A stretch of DNA of 6,027 nt from Phycisphaerales bacterium (GCA_029260335.1 JAJDDL010000254.1:1-6027); one strand, 5' to 3'; shown: positions 1-5,915, numbered from the stretch's first letter. Made by a program: numbers and translations. The notes: a model not told the origin generated them from the sequence alone.

Positions 1-1
1 G

Positions 2-262
2 ATGGCCGAGATCGCGCGTGCGGGGGACAGCAGCAGAATCCTGGCATTTCACATTTGTGATTGGCTCTCAGATTTGCGCGACCCGCTCAACGATCGTGGG
101 CTCATGGGTGAGGGGTGCATCGATCTGAAGAGCATCTCGCAAGCCGTGGATGAGGCGGGGTTTCAGGGTGCACGCGAGGTTGAGGTCTTCAGTGATCGTC
201 TGTGGTCGATGGATCAGGACGCGTATCTTGAGCGGATCGTGGACGCGTATTTGGCGATGTGA
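2..262 (+). CDS. Sugar phosphate isomerase/epimerase, C-terminal fragment (5' end outside window)
   Basis: This is the C-terminal end (about 86 residues visible) of a xylose-isomerase-like TIM-barrel protein of the sugar phosphate isomerase/epimerase (AP endonuclease family 2 fold) group. Seen: the segment HICDWLSDLRDPLNDRG, then MGEGCIDL, then AGFQGAREVEVFSDRLW, and a helical tail ending in TAA-free frame at a TGA. In this family the H-x-x-D strand and the R-G-x-M-G-x-G-x-I-D loop contribute metal and substrate contacts, and the E-V-E-[IV] strand is the last barrel strand. The family acts in the cytoplasm on sugars or inositol derivatives; the exact substrate cannot be told from this fragment. 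The ATG at position 2 is almost surely an internal methionine, because the barrel normally needs about 250-300 residues and only its end is present. The gene shows no visible functional link to the cytochrome genes downstream, from which it is separated by 344 bases. Confidence 0.8.
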   Translation: MAEIARAGDSSRILAFHICDWLSDLRDPLNDRGLMGEGCIDLKSISQAVDEAGFQGAREVEVFSDRLWSMDQDAYLERIVDAYLAM

Positions 263-606
263 TTCGGGCCGTTTTCTAATAATCCTCTCGCGGATTCGAC
301 GTGTGGCGAGGTGCACGCGGGCGAGGCTTGACGGGATACGTCACCGAAACTCCAATCCAGTAAGTCGATGCACACCAGTCGTTTCGGGATTCTCGCGGAC
401 GATCTCAAGTCTCAATCTTGCGTTGCCCGTTGGCCCTACATAGACCGCATTTGCCCGCCGAATGAGTCCGGTTCTGAGACCAGACTCCCGGCCAGATTTA
501 CCCGCAATGAGAATCTAGATTTGGCGAGAATTTTGGGGCACGGGGGTATATCATGAATAGTTGATCGCGAATTCTGCTTAGTGGTGTTTGCAGGAGACCC
601 AGAGCA
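263..606. other. Intergenic region upstream of the small ORF and hao
   Basis: This 344-base stretch holds no ORF with convincing codon usage or family resemblance and no recognisable tRNA or other RNA gene. It is somewhat less GC-rich than its neighbours, notably around 505-580, as expected for a promoter region. It contains a perfect 5-bp dyad at 329-343 overlapping a TTGACG box, and an AT-rich patch with TATATC at 547-552 about 55 bases before the ATG at 607. No clear U-tract terminator is seen after the isomerase gene. A promoter for the 607-2315 unit is expected here by position, but I cannot pin it down. Confidence 0.5.
328..356 (+). promoter_or_regulatory. Weak sigma70-like promoter candidate with overlapping dyad
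   Basis: TTGACG at 328-333 matches five of six bases of the -35 consensus. TCCAAT at 351-356, after a 17-base spacer, matches four of six bases of the -10 consensus but lacks the important second-position A. A perfect inverted repeat (TGACG, five-base centre, CGTCA; 329-343) lies on the -35 box, where a repressor or activator could bind. The box would give a leader of about 240 bases before the ATG at 607. Both signals are short enough to occur by chance in a 344-base gap. Confidence 0.2.
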
Positions 607-861
607 ATGGCGCAGGCCAATGCACCAACCAGACGACCGCCGCTCGCGGGGGCTCCCAAAGCGAACGATGTCTCCAGATCAGCCACGGTCGACTACGTGA
701 TCTCCGGGCACCGCGATCCGGATCCCAAGCGGCACCACGGCACCAACTCTCAGCACAAACTCAACGACGCCTGCATGGATCTGTATGGACAGCCCCAAGC
801 GGTCGCCGTGATTCCACAACTCGAAGGTTTGCAAAGTGCGGCGGATGTATCGCCGCGATGA
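607..861 (+). CDS. Small hypothetical protein (84 aa) directly upstream of hao
   Basis: I do not recognise this protein. Seen: an ATG at 607 preceded by AGGAG at 592-596 (10-base spacing), an 84-codon frame with mostly G or C at third positions (like its neighbours), and a TGA at 859-861. The N-terminal third is rich in Pro, Arg and Ala and looks disordered. The middle is His/Asp/Asn-rich and hydrophilic (HRDPDPKRHHGTNSQHK), and a short hydrophobic stretch follows (QPQAVAVIPQL). There is no signal peptide, membrane segment or CxxCH motif, and only one Cys, so a cytoplasmic location is likely. Its stop lies 11 bases before the hao start at 873 and overlaps an ATG at 858 as ATGA. Co-transcription and translational coupling with hao are therefore likely. 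It could be a regulatory or accessory small protein, or a leader ORF. The alternative is a chance open frame in GC-rich DNA. Confidence 0.5.
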   Translation: MAQANAPTRRPPLAGAPKANDVSRSATVDYVISGHRDPDPKRHHGTNSQHKLNDACMDLYGQPQAVAVIPQLEGLQSAADVSPR

Positions 862-866
862 AGGAG
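861..866 (+). promoter_or_regulatory. Ribosome binding site deciding the hao start
   Basis: AAGGAG sits six bases before the ATG at 873. Two other in-frame ATGs (858 and 867) and a long upstream open frame back to 588 compete. Only the ATG at 873 has this ideal spacing, and only it puts a normal short signal peptide at the N-terminus. Confidence 0.75.
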
Positions 867-872
867 ATGGTC

Positions 873-2315
873 ATGAAGGCTAAACGAATGCTCGTTGTTG
901 CAGGAATCTGCTCCCTGGCATGCTCGGCGCTCGGCCAGATGGTGGCACCCGCGGAGATATCGCGCAAGACCAAGGAATGTCTGGAGTGCCACCAGCGGCT
1001 CAATCCAGGCTTGTACCAGCAATGGGGCGAGAGCAAGCACTTTCGAGGCAACGTCGGCTGCTATGAGTGCCATCAGGCAGACCCAGATGATGTCGACGCG
1101 TTCAAGCATGAAGGCTCGACCATCGCCATTCTCGTGACTCCCAAGGACTGCGCGAAGTGCCACTCCAAGGAGGTCGAAGAGTTTTCGGGCTCGCACCATT
1201 CCAAGGCCGGGCGCATCCTCGGCTCGCTCGACAACGTGCTTGCAGAGGTTGTCGAGGGCAATCGGGGCATGCGAACCCTCGGATTCCCAGACGGTGTGTC
1301 TGCGGCCGCGGTCAATGGCTGCTGGCAGTGTCACGGCTCGCAGATCAAGGTCTTGCCCGGCGGCAAGCTTGACCCCGCGACCTATCCCAACTCCGGCATC
1401 GGTCGGATCAACCCCGACGGAACCGAGGGATCGTGCAACGCGTGCCATACCCGCCACGACTTCTCCGTCGCCCAGGCTCGCCACCCCGACACCTGCGGCA
1501 AGTGCCACCTCGGCCCCGATCACCCGCAAAAGGAGATCTACGAGGAGTCCAAGCACGGCATCAACTTCTTTTCTAAGGAAGATGAGATGAACCTGGACAA
1601 CGCCAAGTGGATTGTGGGCGAGGACTATTGGGCAGCCCCCACCTGCGCGACCTGCCACATGTCCCAGACCAAGAATCAGCCGGTCACCCACGACATCGGC
1701 ATGCGTATCAGTTGGAACAACCGGCCGGTGGTCTCGATCCGCCCGGAGATGTCCGACGCGAAGATGGGGCTGCCCGGTAAGGACGTGCCGTGGCAGATCC
1801 GCCGTCAGAACATGCGTGATGTGTGCCTCAGTTGCCACCAGAACCAATGGGTGGACAACTTCTATGTGCAATACGACGCACTCGTGGAACTCTACAACGA
1901 GAAGTTCGCCAAGCCCGGCGCCGCGCTGATGGCGCTCGCCAAACCGCTCAAGAGCCAGGTGCCGTTTGCCAACAAGATCGACTTCACCTGGTTTGAGCTC
2001 TGGCACCATGAAGGACGGCGAGCCCGGCACGCCGCGGCCATGATGGCGCCCGATTACACCCACTGGCACGGTACCTACGAGATCGCACGGAACTTCTATT
2101 CCGAGTTCATCCCTGAGCTGCGCGAGCTTGCCGAGCACGGCATGCACTCCGAGGATGCCCAGCTTGTTGCAGCGGGCAACGCCCTGAACGACAAGATCGA
2201 CGAGGTGCTCAACTCCGACGATCACAAGTGGTTCCTGGGCAAGATGGATCCCGATGAGGCCGAGGCACGCAAGCAGGCTGCCCAAGAGTTCAAGAACCGC
2301 TACAAGGACGACTGA
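873..2315 (+). CDS. hao: Octaheme c-type cytochrome, hydroxylamine oxidoreductase (HAO) family
   Basis: A 480-residue secreted multihaem protein. Seen: a signal peptide (basic MKAKR, hydrophobic core, likely cleavage after A-L-G at 19-21) and eight CxxCH motifs with their Cys at 36, 63, 93, 150, 188, 208, 258 and 318. Gly-Pro-Asp-His-Pro-Gln (214-219) and ESKHG (225-229) follow haem 6; the Asp-His pair matches the distal catalytic pair of HAO. A haem-free helical C-terminal part contains DYTHWHG (394-400). Family knowledge: in HAO, haem 4 (here CWQCH, 150-154) is the catalytic P460 haem, crosslinked to a C-terminal Tyr of the next subunit in a trimer. Y395 is my candidate for that Tyr, with Y402 second. 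The reaction could be oxidation of hydroxylamine to NO or nitrite, or reduction of nitrite or NO as in HAO-like enzymes without the crosslink. No C-terminal membrane helix is present, so it is a soluble periplasmic protein. It is somewhat shorter than Nitrosomonas HAO. No cytochrome c554 or quinone-linked cytochrome gene lies beside it; resB-ccsA do. Confidence 0.9.
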   Translation: MKAKRMLVVAGICSLACSALGQMVAPAEISRKTKECLECHQRLNPGLYQQWGESKHFRGNVGCYECHQADPDDVDAFKHEGSTIAILVTPKDCAKCHSKEVEEFSGSHHSKAGRILGSLDNVLAEVVEGNRGMRTLGFPDGVSAAAVNGCWQCHGSQIKVLPGGKLDPATYPNSGIGRINPDGTEGSCNACHTRHDFSVAQARHPDTCGKCHLGPDHPQKEIYEESKHGINFFSKEDEMNLDNAKWIVGEDYWAAPTCATCHMSQTKNQPVTHDIGMRISWNNRPVVSIRPEMSDAKMGLPGKDVPWQIRRQNMRDVCLSCHQNQWVDNFYVQYDALVELYNEKFAKPGAALMALAKPLKSQVPFANKIDFTWFELWHHEGRRARHAAAMMAPDYTHWHGTYEIARNFYSEFIPELRELAEHGMHSEDAQLVAAGNALNDKIDEVLNSDDHKWFLGKMDPDEAEARKQAAQEFKNRYKDD

Positions 2316-2330
2316 TTCGACCTGATCGCC

Positions 2331-2370
2331 GAGCGGCGTCCGGAAGCCCGGTCGCCGCTCCTTTTTTTTT
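2331..2370 (+). terminator. Strong intrinsic terminator after hao
   Basis: GAGCGGCG (2331-2338) pairs perfectly with CGCCGCTC (2353-2360). Inside it, after a T-T mismatch, CCGG (2340-2343) pairs with CCGG (2348-2351) around an AAGC loop. A single C and then nine T follow (2362-2370). This is a textbook Rho-independent terminator, 15 bases after the hao stop. The resB ribosome binding site starts four bases after the T-tract, so this element stands between hao and the maturation genes and could set their expression ratio. Confidence 0.93.
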
Positions 2371-2374
2371 CGAC

Positions 2375-2380
2375 GGAGGT
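2375..2380 (+). promoter_or_regulatory. resB ribosome binding site
   Basis: GGAGGT lies five bases before the ATG at 2386 and only four bases after the terminator T-tract, so a read-through transcript would carry it just downstream of the hairpin. Confidence 0.8.
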
Positions 2381-2385
2381 ACTCG

Positions 2386-4317
2386 ATGAAGGCTCGTCAC
2401 GATTGGCATCGAACGCGTTTGGGCGGAGTCGTGCTGTTTCTGGGTTCGATCCAGTTCGCGGTCCCCGTGCTTCTGTTGACCGCCGCGGCGCTGGGCTATG
2501 GAACGTGGGTTGAGTCAGCGCACGGTCCGAGCCGAGCCGGTGAGCTCGTGTACGGCTCGTGGTGGTTCATCTCGCTCATGGCGTTGATCTGCACGATCCT
2601 GACGCTCGCCGTGGTGACTCGCTATCCGTGGAAGCGCAAGCACACGGGATTCATGATCGTGCATGTCTCGTTGATCACGATCATCGTGTCCGGGTTCGTC
2701 ACTTTCTTTACCAAGGTCGAAGGCGAGATCGCCCTGCAAGAGGGGATGAGCACAGACTCGTTGCGCACCGGGCAAAGCGAGCTGCAACTGCTCCGCCACG
2801 AGGCCGGTGAGTTCGAGCTCGTCGACGCGAGTTTCGTCGACGGTCCGGGGCTTGTCGAGATGGACGGAATCGAGTTCGAGATCATCGAGCAATGGGAGAA
2901 CTCGATCCAGGAAACCGTGGTGCTCGATGACGGGAGCAATGAGCTGCACGCCGTGGAGCTCTCGTTCGATCATCTGGGCGAGGAGGCCTACTGGGTTGGC
3001 CAGCTGCGCGAGGGCGAGCAGCCGCCGAACCTCGGTGGCGTTGCGATTCGTGTGCTCCCTCAGGGGCAGTCGTGGTCGCCTCCGAATCCTGACGAGTCCG
3101 CGCACGCGGCCTTCCACCACGCCCAAGGCACCGGGCACATCGATCTGGGCGAGCTGGGCGATGTGGTGAGCGAGGGCTGGTCGATCGAGTCCATCCGTCG
3201 GTTCAAGCACGCCCTGGTCGGACCGGATGGGATCGGCGAGGGCGACTCCAACCGTGACAACCCCGCAGTCGAGGTCATTCTCGCGCATGAAGACGGCTCG
3301 CGCGAGCGGCATATCGCGTTCGTTCGCTTCCGCGGCAACGTGAACAAGAAGACCATCGAGGGCGAGAGCTTCTCTGAACTGGTCCTGAGCTACGAGGGCG
3401 AGGAGCTTGACATGCCGACCCTCGTCATCACCAGAAACGGTGAAGCGAGTTCGGCGCTATTCGTGACCCCAATGGGTGAGCGGGCCGAGTGGGAACTCGC
3501 AGGCGACGGACCTTGGACCTTGGACCTTGGCCAGGCGACCTGCATTGTGCATCACGCGTTTGGAAACGCCCGGGGAACGACGCAGCTCGTCGAGGCGGCG
3601 ATGGGCGAAGAGAATACGCCCGCGCTGCGAGTGCGTGTGCTGAACCAAGCCGAGGGTGATGACCAAATGAGTCCTGAGCCCATGACAATCGCCTGGGGGC
3701 AGCGCGTGATGGTGCCGACCGACGATCGGGTCGTGGGGCTGAGCTATGCACCTTCCACTCGCCCGATTCCCTTCTCGATCGAGTTGGTGGAGTTCCGCAA
3801 GCGGGACTACCCAGGGTCGGAGCAGGCCATGGCCTTTGAGTCCGACGTGCGATTTGCGATCGGCGACGGCGAGCCGCAGGAGCAGACTATCTGGATGAAC
3901 AACCCGCTGGAGTACGACGGCTGGAAGGTGTATCAAGCCGGCTTCGTCGGGTCGAATGTTTCGATATTTCAGGTCACCAAGGATCCGGGGCTGATCCCGA
4001 TGTACATCGGATGTACCGCGTTGTGCCTTGGGATCTTAATCATGTATTACTGCAAGGCGTATTCACACGGGCATCCGGGCATGCCCGAGGTCTTTCGCGC
4101 AGAATCGAGGAGCGTGAGTGATGCGAGCGAAGTGTGTGTTGATGGTGGTGCCTCTGCTGGCAGCGATGATGCTCGGCGCGGGGCCGAACAAAGCCCAAGC
4201 CAATTGGAAGACGAGCTTTGCCAAGATAGCGATCCAGGATCGCGGTCGGACGATGCCGCTGGACTCGTACGCACGACGCGTCGCAGTCGATCTCACCGGG
4301 CGCACAAGGTGGGCTGA
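2386..4317 (+). CDS. resB: Cytochrome c biogenesis protein ResB/CcsB (System II)
   Basis: ResB partners with CcsA in the inner-membrane complex that exports haem and attaches it to apocytochromes c. Seen: three N-terminal membrane helices (about 12-40, 58-79, 87-108), a periplasmic domain of roughly 425 residues, and a fourth helix (about 535-556). Just before it is the ResB-like motif NNPLEYDGWKVYQAGF (505-520). H86 and H93 at and in helix 3 are candidates for the transmembrane haem-ligand His known in CcsB. The start is supported by GGAGGT at 2375-2380. The frame runs on past the start of ccsA: residues from about 578 to 643 lie over ccsA, are Ser/Asp/Arg-rich, and have poorer third-position GC than the ccsA frame there. 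The native protein probably ended near residue 577, and the rest is likely a frame-loss tail. A 7-base tandem repeat (3508-3530) lies in the part coding for the periplasmic domain. Confidence 0.92.
   Translation: MKARHDWHRTRLGGVVLFLGSIQFAVPVLLLTAAALGYGTWVESAHGPSRAGELVYGSWWFISLMALICTILTLAVVTRYPWKRKHTGFMIVHVSLITIIVSGFVTFFTKVEGEIALQEGMSTDSLRTGQSELQLLRHEAGEFELVDASFVDGPGLVEMDGIEFEIIEQWENSIQETVVLDDGSNELHAVELSFDHLGEEAYWVGQLREGEQPPNLGGVAIRVLPQGQSWSPPNPDESAHAAFHHAQGTGHIDLGELGDVVSEGWSIESIRRFKHALVGPDGIGEGDSNRDNPAVEVILAHEDGSRERHIAFVRFRGNVNKKTIEGESFSELVLSYEGEELDMPTLVITRNGEASSALFVTPMGERAEWELAGDGPWTLDLGQATCIVHHAFGNARGTTQLVEAAMGEENTPALRVRVLNQAEGDDQMSPEPMTIAWGQRVMVPTDDRVVGLSYAPSTRPIPFSIELVEFRKRDYPGSEQAMAFESDVRFAIGDGEPQEQTIWMNNPLEYDGWKVYQAGFVGSNVSIFQVTKDPGLIPMYIGCTALCLGILIMYYCKAYSHGHPGMPEVFRAESRSVSDASEVCVDGGASAGSDDARRGAEQSPSQLEDELCQDSDPGSRSDDAAGLVRTTRRSRSHRAHKVG
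3508..3530 (+). repeat. GGACCTT 7-bp tandem repeat inside resB
   Basis: Three perfect copies of GGACCTT (3508-3514, 3515-3521, 3522-3528) plus a further GG. It encodes GPWTLDLG in ResB's periplasmic domain. Because the unit is not a multiple of three, gain or loss of one copy would shift the resB frame. Confidence 0.85.
4107..4112 (+). promoter_or_regulatory. ccsA ribosome binding site inside the resB frame
   Basis: GAGGAG is eight bases before the ATG at 4121 and five before an adjacent in-frame GTG at 4118. It supports ccsA starting here, within the open resB frame. I prefer the ATG because of its spacing and codon. Confidence 0.7.
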
Positions 4318-5794
4318 GGGGCGCGGGCCTGCCGGGTTCACCGGTCGTGATCACATTGATCTGCTGGCCGATCTGCTGTTCCAGCCCGACGAGATGCTCC
4401 ATCAGGAGTTGATCCCGGTGGAGCGCAAGAGCCTGAAGGAAAGTCTGGGTCTGGATCCCGACCAGCGGTTCTTTGAGCCCGAGACGCTCATGTCCAATGG
4501 CGAGCTGCATCGGATCGCTCAGGAGGCACAGACCAAGAAGCAGCGCAACAATCGATATCACCAGACGGGCGATGAGAAGGCAGCGGTAGAGGCCGAGCAA
4601 CGCCTCTCGGTGGTCGCGTTCTTTCTCTTCGACGGGAGTCTGTCGCTCGTGCCTGTGGAGGGTACGGACACCTTCGCAAGCGTTGGCCTGGCACAAGCCT
4701 CGCATGGCACCGACGACGTGCAGCAGGCACTTCGCGCTACGCGAGAGGTGTATGTTGCCGGCGGAGACTTGAACGCGAGCATCGCCGCTCTCATCGGTGC
4801 GATCGAGTCGCATGGTGCCATTGATCAGTCTGTCCAATCGAAGCTCTCGATGGAGGTTCTGTATAACCAGCACAATCCGTGGCGCAAGGCCGCCGTGGCG
4901 ACCGTGCTCGCGCTGCTCCTGCTCACGCTCCGGTGGATCGTTCGTTCCAAGATCGTCACGGTCCTGATGGCTCTGGCGATTCTTTTTGCGATCGGCGAGC
5001 AGATCTTCGGCCTGTGGCTCCGCGTCTCCATCCTCGAGCGAGCGCCGGTCTCTAATACCTATGAAGCGCTGCTCTGGATGGGCGTGGTCGCGGTGGTCAT
5101 GGGGATCGTTGGGCAACTGATTCAGCCGAAGAGCTGGTATCTGGCAGCGGGCCTTGGCGCTTCGGTCCTCGCGATCTTGTTCTCGATGCTTGTTCCGCTG
5201 GCCGATCAGACCAACTCGCTGCCGGCGGTCCTGCGTTCCAACTACTGGCTCATCATCCATGTGCTGACGATCGTCGCGTCCTACGGCGCGTTGCTGCTTG
5301 CCGCGGTTCTCGCGCATGTGTATCTGGTCAAGGACATCCTGATGCGCCGCCCGTCCGAGCACTCCGCGCGCGTGATCGTGCAGGTCTATCGCGTGATGCA
5401 GATCGGGGTCGTGCTGCTCACCGCCGGGACCATCCTCGGCGGTGTCTGGGCCGCGGATTCCTGGGGCCGGTTCTGGGGCTGGGATCCCAAGGAAACCTGG
5501 TCGCTCATTTCGATTACCATCTACTTCGCGCTGCTGCACGCCCGCTATGTCAAATGGATCGGCGAGTTCGGCCTCGCCGTCGCGGCGATCGTGGGGTTCC
5601 TGGCGATCGTCTGGACCTTCTACGGCGTGAACTACGTCATGGCGACCGGCCTGCACTCCTATGGCTTCGGCTCCGGAGGCGAGAAGTGGGTCGCGCTGTG
5701 GGCATTGCTGGAAGTGGCGTTCGTCGTCCTTTGCCTCGCGCGTAGACACGCTGGCACGGGCCCGCCCCGAGCCAACATCGAGCCAGCGCACTAG
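4121..5794 (+). CDS. ccsA: Cytochrome c biogenesis protein CcsA/ResC (System II haem handling)
   Basis: CcsA is the haem-handling subunit of the System II cytochrome c synthetase. Seen (557 residues from the ATG): an N-terminal hydrophobic segment (about 5-20, signal peptide or anchor), then a periplasmic region of about 230 residues with DRGRTMPLDSYAR (40-52). From about 257 come roughly eight membrane helices. SNTYEALLWMG (311-321) is a conserved CcsA-type segment, and the haem-binding WWD motif WGRFWGWDPKETWS is at 448-461. Candidate haem ligands are H380 (before the WWD segment) and H512 in GLHSYGFG as the two periplasmic His, and H473 in ALLHARY as the membrane His. All expected key residues are present. 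The start at 4121 (GTG at 4118 is the alternative) follows GAGGAG at 4107-4112. The first 200 bases overlap the open resB frame, but here the ccsA frame has the better codon usage and encodes the expected N-terminus. It is surely co-transcribed with resB. Confidence 0.94.
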   Translation: MRAKCVLMVVPLLAAMMLGAGPNKAQANWKTSFAKIAIQDRGRTMPLDSYARRVAVDLTGRTRWAEGRGPAGFTGRDHIDLLADLLFQPDEMLHQELIPVERKSLKESLGLDPDQRFFEPETLMSNGELHRIAQEAQTKKQRNNRYHQTGDEKAAVEAEQRLSVVAFFLFDGSLSLVPVEGTDTFASVGLAQASHGTDDVQQALRATREVYVAGGDLNASIAALIGAIESHGAIDQSVQSKLSMEVLYNQHNPWRKAAVATVLALLLLTLRWIVRSKIVTVLMALAILFAIGEQIFGLWLRVSILERAPVSNTYEALLWMGVVAVVMGIVGQLIQPKSWYLAAGLGASVLAILFSMLVPLADQTNSLPAVLRSNYWLIIHVLTIVASYGALLLAAVLAHVYLVKDILMRRPSEHSARVIVQVYRVMQIGVVLLTAGTILGGVWAADSWGRFWGWDPKETWSLISITIYFALLHARYVKWIGEFGLAVAAIVGFLAIVWTFYGVNYVMATGLHSYGFGSGGEKWVALWALLEVAFVVLCLARRHAGTGPPRANIEPAH

Positions 5795-5795
5795 C

Positions 5796-5812
5796 CCCCG
5801 GGCTCTGCGGGG
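5796..5812 (+). other. Small GC hairpin after ccsA
   Basis: CCCCG (5796-5800) can pair with CGGGG (5808-5812) around a seven-base loop, starting two bases after the ccsA stop. No T-tract follows, so it is not a convincing intrinsic terminator; it might protect the 3' end of the transcript. Confidence 0.3.
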
Positions 5813-5846
5813 TGAGACTGATCCGAACCGACGCGGCGTCGTGATG

Positions 5847-5874
5847 TTCAATCTTGCGGCTCACACGATATGAT
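5847..5874 (+). promoter_or_regulatory. Possible promoter for the preA-like gene
   Basis: TATGAT at 5869-5874 is a good -10 hexamer (five of six matches), 41 bases before the ATG at 5916. The best -35 at normal spacing is a poor TTCAAT (5847-5852, spacer 16). The patch is AT-richer than its surroundings. The position is sensible for a new transcript, but the evidence is weak. Confidence 0.3.
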
Positions 5875-5897
5875 GGGCTCTTTGGCCCAGTGGGCTC
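5874..5897 (+). other. Hairpin with a repeated arm in the preA-like leader
   Basis: TGGGCT (5874-5879) pairs with GGCCCA (5884-5889) around a CTTT loop. The same TGGGCTC recurs at 5891-5897, where GGGC could instead pair with GCCC (5885-5888). The two hairpins exclude each other and lie just before the ribosome binding site (AGAGGA, 5903-5908). Confidence 0.35.
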
Positions 5898-5915
5898 AGC
5901 GAAGAGGACGTCACG

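Noticed and set aside
521..554. Promoter made of TTGGCG (521-526) and TATATC/TATCAT (547-554)
   Set aside because: The spacer is 20-22 bases, too long for a normal sigma70 promoter, and no sigma54 GG/GC pair fits either.
368..556. 62-codon + strand open frame in the intergenic region
   Set aside because: No ribosome binding site, no recognisable protein features, and codon use unlike the neighbouring genes.
588..872. N-terminal extension of hao in the same frame
   Set aside because: It would put about 95 Gln/Arg/Ser-rich residues before a perfect signal peptide. The ribosome binding site at 861-866 points to 873, and another frame here has better codon use and its own start at 607.
858..872. 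hao start at ATG 858 or 867
   Set aside because: No Shine-Dalgarno sequence at proper distance precedes either. AAGGAG fits 873 best. Translational coupling through the ATGA at 858 cannot be fully excluded.
909..923. Lipoprotein signal in the HAO N-terminus (Cys at residues 13 and 17)
   Set aside because: The residues before these Cys (A-G-I and S-L-A) do not fit a lipobox well, while A-L-G followed by Gln fits ordinary signal peptidase cleavage.
750..2285. Long minus-strand open frame (511 codons) across hao
   Set aside because: It mirrors the hao gene in the complementary strand. High third-position GC removes stops there. Its protein has no family features, and the sense strand carries eight CxxCH motifs.
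4040..5851. Long minus-strand open frame (603 codons) across ccsA
   Set aside because: Its protein is Asp/Arg/His/Gln-rich with no domain signal, and it covers a gene with clear CcsA motifs on the + strand.
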